Assembly: GCA_016937795.1 (NCBI GenBank)
Contig: JAFGVV010000029.1
Location: forward strand, 1 to 64,000
Reading direction: 5' to 3'
DNA: 64,000 nt
From: Paludibacteraceae bacterium
Lineage (GTDB): Bacteria; Bacteroidota; Bacteroidia; Bacteroidales; Paludibacteraceae
The notes below the pieces were generated by a model, which saw only the letters and a list, made by a program, of their open reading frames with translations, made no database searches and was not told where the DNA came from. Positions within the stretch are counted from its first letter, which is position 1, and the number at the start of each line of letters is the position of its first letter. Of the stretch, positions 62,661 through 64,000 are shown one piece after another. A program made the position numbers and the translations under genes.

Positions 62661-63056
62661 TGCAGATAGTGTCATAAAGGGTGAGAGTGACGAGCTAAAG
62701 GGTGAGTTTTACAATATAAAGACCATAAAATATCAGCTAAAGACCTGAAAGTGCAAGCTAAAGGGGTTTATTCAATAAACTGAACACCGAAAATTATACC
62801 TTGCTGCGCAGTTCGACATAGTGTCTGGCTATGGTGTAATAATGATAAGTAAGAAGCTAAAAAAGAAGATAGAGGAAGTGTTATAAAAAAGCAAGGCTCG
62901 AACTTATATCTGGATAAGCCTATTAACTTTGGAATAAAACATAAACTAAATCATTGTTGTCCGGGCGATATTATAAAAAGTCAGGACGAGTACAATATTA
63001 AAAGGCCACACAAAATATATTATTTGTGTGGCCTTTTATCATCTAATGAATAGTTG
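62661..63056. other. 396-base intergenic region before the tRNA
   Basis: It contains scattered GCTAAAG words near 62694-62766 and a strong terminator hairpin at 63000-63037. No gene or known RNA is seen. Confidence 0.5.
63000..63037 (-). terminator. terminator after tRNA-Arg, possibly bidirectional
   Basis: AAAAGGCCACACAAA (63000-63014) pairs with TTTGTGTGGCCTTTT (63023-63037), 15 bp with the T run built into the stem. It lies 19 nt beyond the 3' end of the tRNA. Confidence 0.85.
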
Positions 63057-63130
63057 TGACCCCGTTGGGATTCTAACCCAAGACCTTCAGAACCGGAATC
63101 TGACGTTCTATACAGCTGAACTACGGAGCC
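63057..63130 (-). tRNA. tRNA-Arg (anticodon CCG)
   Basis: On the minus strand the sequence begins GGCTCCG, with acceptor partner CGGGGTC then discriminator A. The anticodon arm TCAGA-TTCCGGT-TCTGA gives anticodon CCG. The T arm contains GGTTAGAATCC. The D arm is GTTCAGCTGTATAGAAC. The length is 74 without CCA. It decodes CGG. Confidence 0.9.
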
Positions 63131-63148
63131 ATTCTTGTTTTGCGGGTA

Positions 63149-63177
63149 CAAAGATAAGAATTTTTCCGTTTTATCAA
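63149..63177 (-). promoter_or_regulatory. promoter of tRNA-Arg
   Basis: Minus strand TATCTTTG (63156-63149) with TTG (63177-63175) 18 nt upstream; the tRNA 5' end is 19 nt downstream of the -7 box. Confidence 0.7.
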
Positions 63178-63195
63178 CCTATCAGACCTAACTAA

Positions 63196-63236
63196 TCATT
63201 GTTAATTATCAACTATCAATTGTGCATTGTGGACTG
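63196..63236. repeat. AT-rich repeat tract related to 46612-46723
   Basis: ATTGTTAATTATCAACTAT and CAATTGTGCATTGTGGACTG share wording with the tract downstream of the receptor at 46.7 kb. It overlaps no gene. Confidence 0.45.
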
Positions 63237-63237
63237 T

Positions 63238-64000
63238 TTAAAACAGATTCGGGATAATCAGCGAAAATATCAGAATGCCCATGCCGAGTACAAGTACACC
63301 GATGGTGGCGGATTTTACGCCTTTCCATTCTTTGAGGATAATGCCCCATACATTGCTGAAAGTGATGTTCAGCGACATAAGGATGCTCCACGAGAATGCC
63401 ATCATGACTGTACCAGGTGTAAGGAAGCTTTTGCCGAGTTCTAGTCCGAAGAACTGCGAGTACCACAGAATACCGGCCAGTGCTGTAAACAGAATATTGT
63501 TGATAAACACATTGGCTGGTACGCCGAAATAATCTTTCAGTGTTTTGTTTTTTACATTCTGGAACAGACAATATACGGCATTGGTCATAAAACCTCCCAC
63601 GGTAATAATGAGAATGGCGGGCAGTCCGGCATAAAGTGCTTCGGTGCCCATGGCAATGGCTGCTTCGCGGATAGGTGCAGCAGCTTCGATACCGAGGCTA
63701 AAGCAAGCGCTCATTACACCGGCAAGCAATGCTACAAGCAGACCTTTGCCCAAGGCAAAATCCTTTACGGCAGCTTTTTTCTGTGCGTCGGTCATGTTTT
63801 GCGCACGCAGACTACCAGCAAAACCTATAACTGCAATACCTGCAATGGCCACACTTACGCTGATAAGCAGAATAAGTCCTTTTCCTTCGAAAAGATTAGT
63901 GCCTGCAAGCATGGCCGGAATAAGCGTTCCGAAAGCCGAGCAGGTACCCAGCGCAATGCTTTGTCCGAGCGCCACACCCAGATAACGCATACTCAGTCCG
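63238..64000 (-). CDS. rhaT: RhaT-like L-rhamnose/proton symporter, C-terminal part
   Basis: The visible 254 residues run to the window edge; the frame stays open through GLSMRYLGVALGQSIALGTCSAFGTLIPAML, matching the mid-part of RhaT, so the start is outside. At least seven membrane helices are present, with AAPIREAAIAMGTEALYAGLPAILIITVGGF and ITFSNVWGIILKEWKG as family-like segments. E. coli RhaT is 344 residues, so about 90 are missing. RhaT imports L-rhamnose with protons. It may belong to a rhamnose locus outside the window. Confidence 0.85.
   Translation of the reverse strand, partial: GLSMRYLGVALGQSIALGTCSAFGTLIPAMLAGTNLFEGKGLILLISVSVAIAGIAVIGFAGSLRAQNMTDAQKKAAVKDFALGKGLLVALLAGVMSACFSLGIEAAAPIREAAIAMGTEALYAGLPAILIITVGGFMTNAVYCLFQNVKNKTLKDYFGVPANVFINNILFTALAGILWYSQFFGLELGKSFLTPGTVMMAFSWSILMSLNITFSNVWGIILKEWKGVKSATIGVLVLGMGILIFSLIIPNLF

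Overview
The window comes from a member of the Bacteroidota, most likely order Bacteroidales. The evidence is promoters of the TAnnTTTG type, start regions without strong Shine-Dalgarno sequences, many secreted proteins ending in type IX secretion (T9SS) sorting domains, three TonB-dependent receptors, and housekeeping genes (ispG, dnaX, a divIC-like gene, an ompH-like gene) with Bacteroidota features. I cannot name a genus from sequence alone.

Layout. Bases 1-176 are the end of ispG. From about 0.4 to 29 kb lies a plus-strand block of large exported proteins for amino-sugar glycans: a three-LamG protein, a GH84 beta-N-acetylglucosaminidase, a sialate O-acetylesterase, a 2280-residue Asp-box/LamG protein, a GH109-type alpha-N-acetylgalactosaminidase, two GH20 beta-hexosaminidases and a second Asp-box protein with PKD and F5/8C domains. 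Most carry a C-terminal T9SS sorting domain, so they should act at the cell surface or outside. A TonB-dependent receptor (about 30-32.5 kb), three tandem ROK-family regulators (33-37 kb) and an N-acylglucosamine 2-epimerase (37.4-38.7 kb) follow. The reading is extracellular release of GlcNAc, GalNAc and possibly sialic acid, sugar-sensing repression, and GlcNAc/ManNAc interconversion. No SusC/SusD pair is seen in the window.

From 38.9 to 50.5 kb the content is mixed: a CotH/lamin-tail surface protein, a secreted EEP-family hydrolase, an orphan LutA-like Fe-S protein, a HigBA-type toxin-antitoxin pair with an attC-like downstream sequence, a DUF2271-like protein, a TonB-dependent receptor, a protein of unknown function and a MarC-family membrane protein.

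The most unusual part is a minus-strand operon at 50.8-55.2 kb. In transcription order it encodes an ArsM-like methyltransferase, a 35-residue four-cysteine peptide too short for ordinary gene calling, a radical SAM/SPASM maturase, a thioredoxin-thioredoxin reductase fusion and a DUF1847-like protein. It looks like a peptide-modification (RiPP) or metalloid/thiol system. It is also peppered with a GC-rich palindromic repeat (core CCCCTAAAGGGG) that enters coding sequence, supplying the stop codons of two genes and an N-terminal insertion in the maturase. A divergent short IS1595-like zinc-ribbon gene sits next to it.

From 55.8 kb to the end: a TonB-dependent receptor, a small membrane protein, an OmpH/Skp-like chaperone, a small membrane protein with a DivIC/FtsB-like gene, dnaX with an A10 tract placed where gamma-subunit slippage would be expected, a tRNA-Arg(CCG), and a truncated rhaT-like symporter running off the window.
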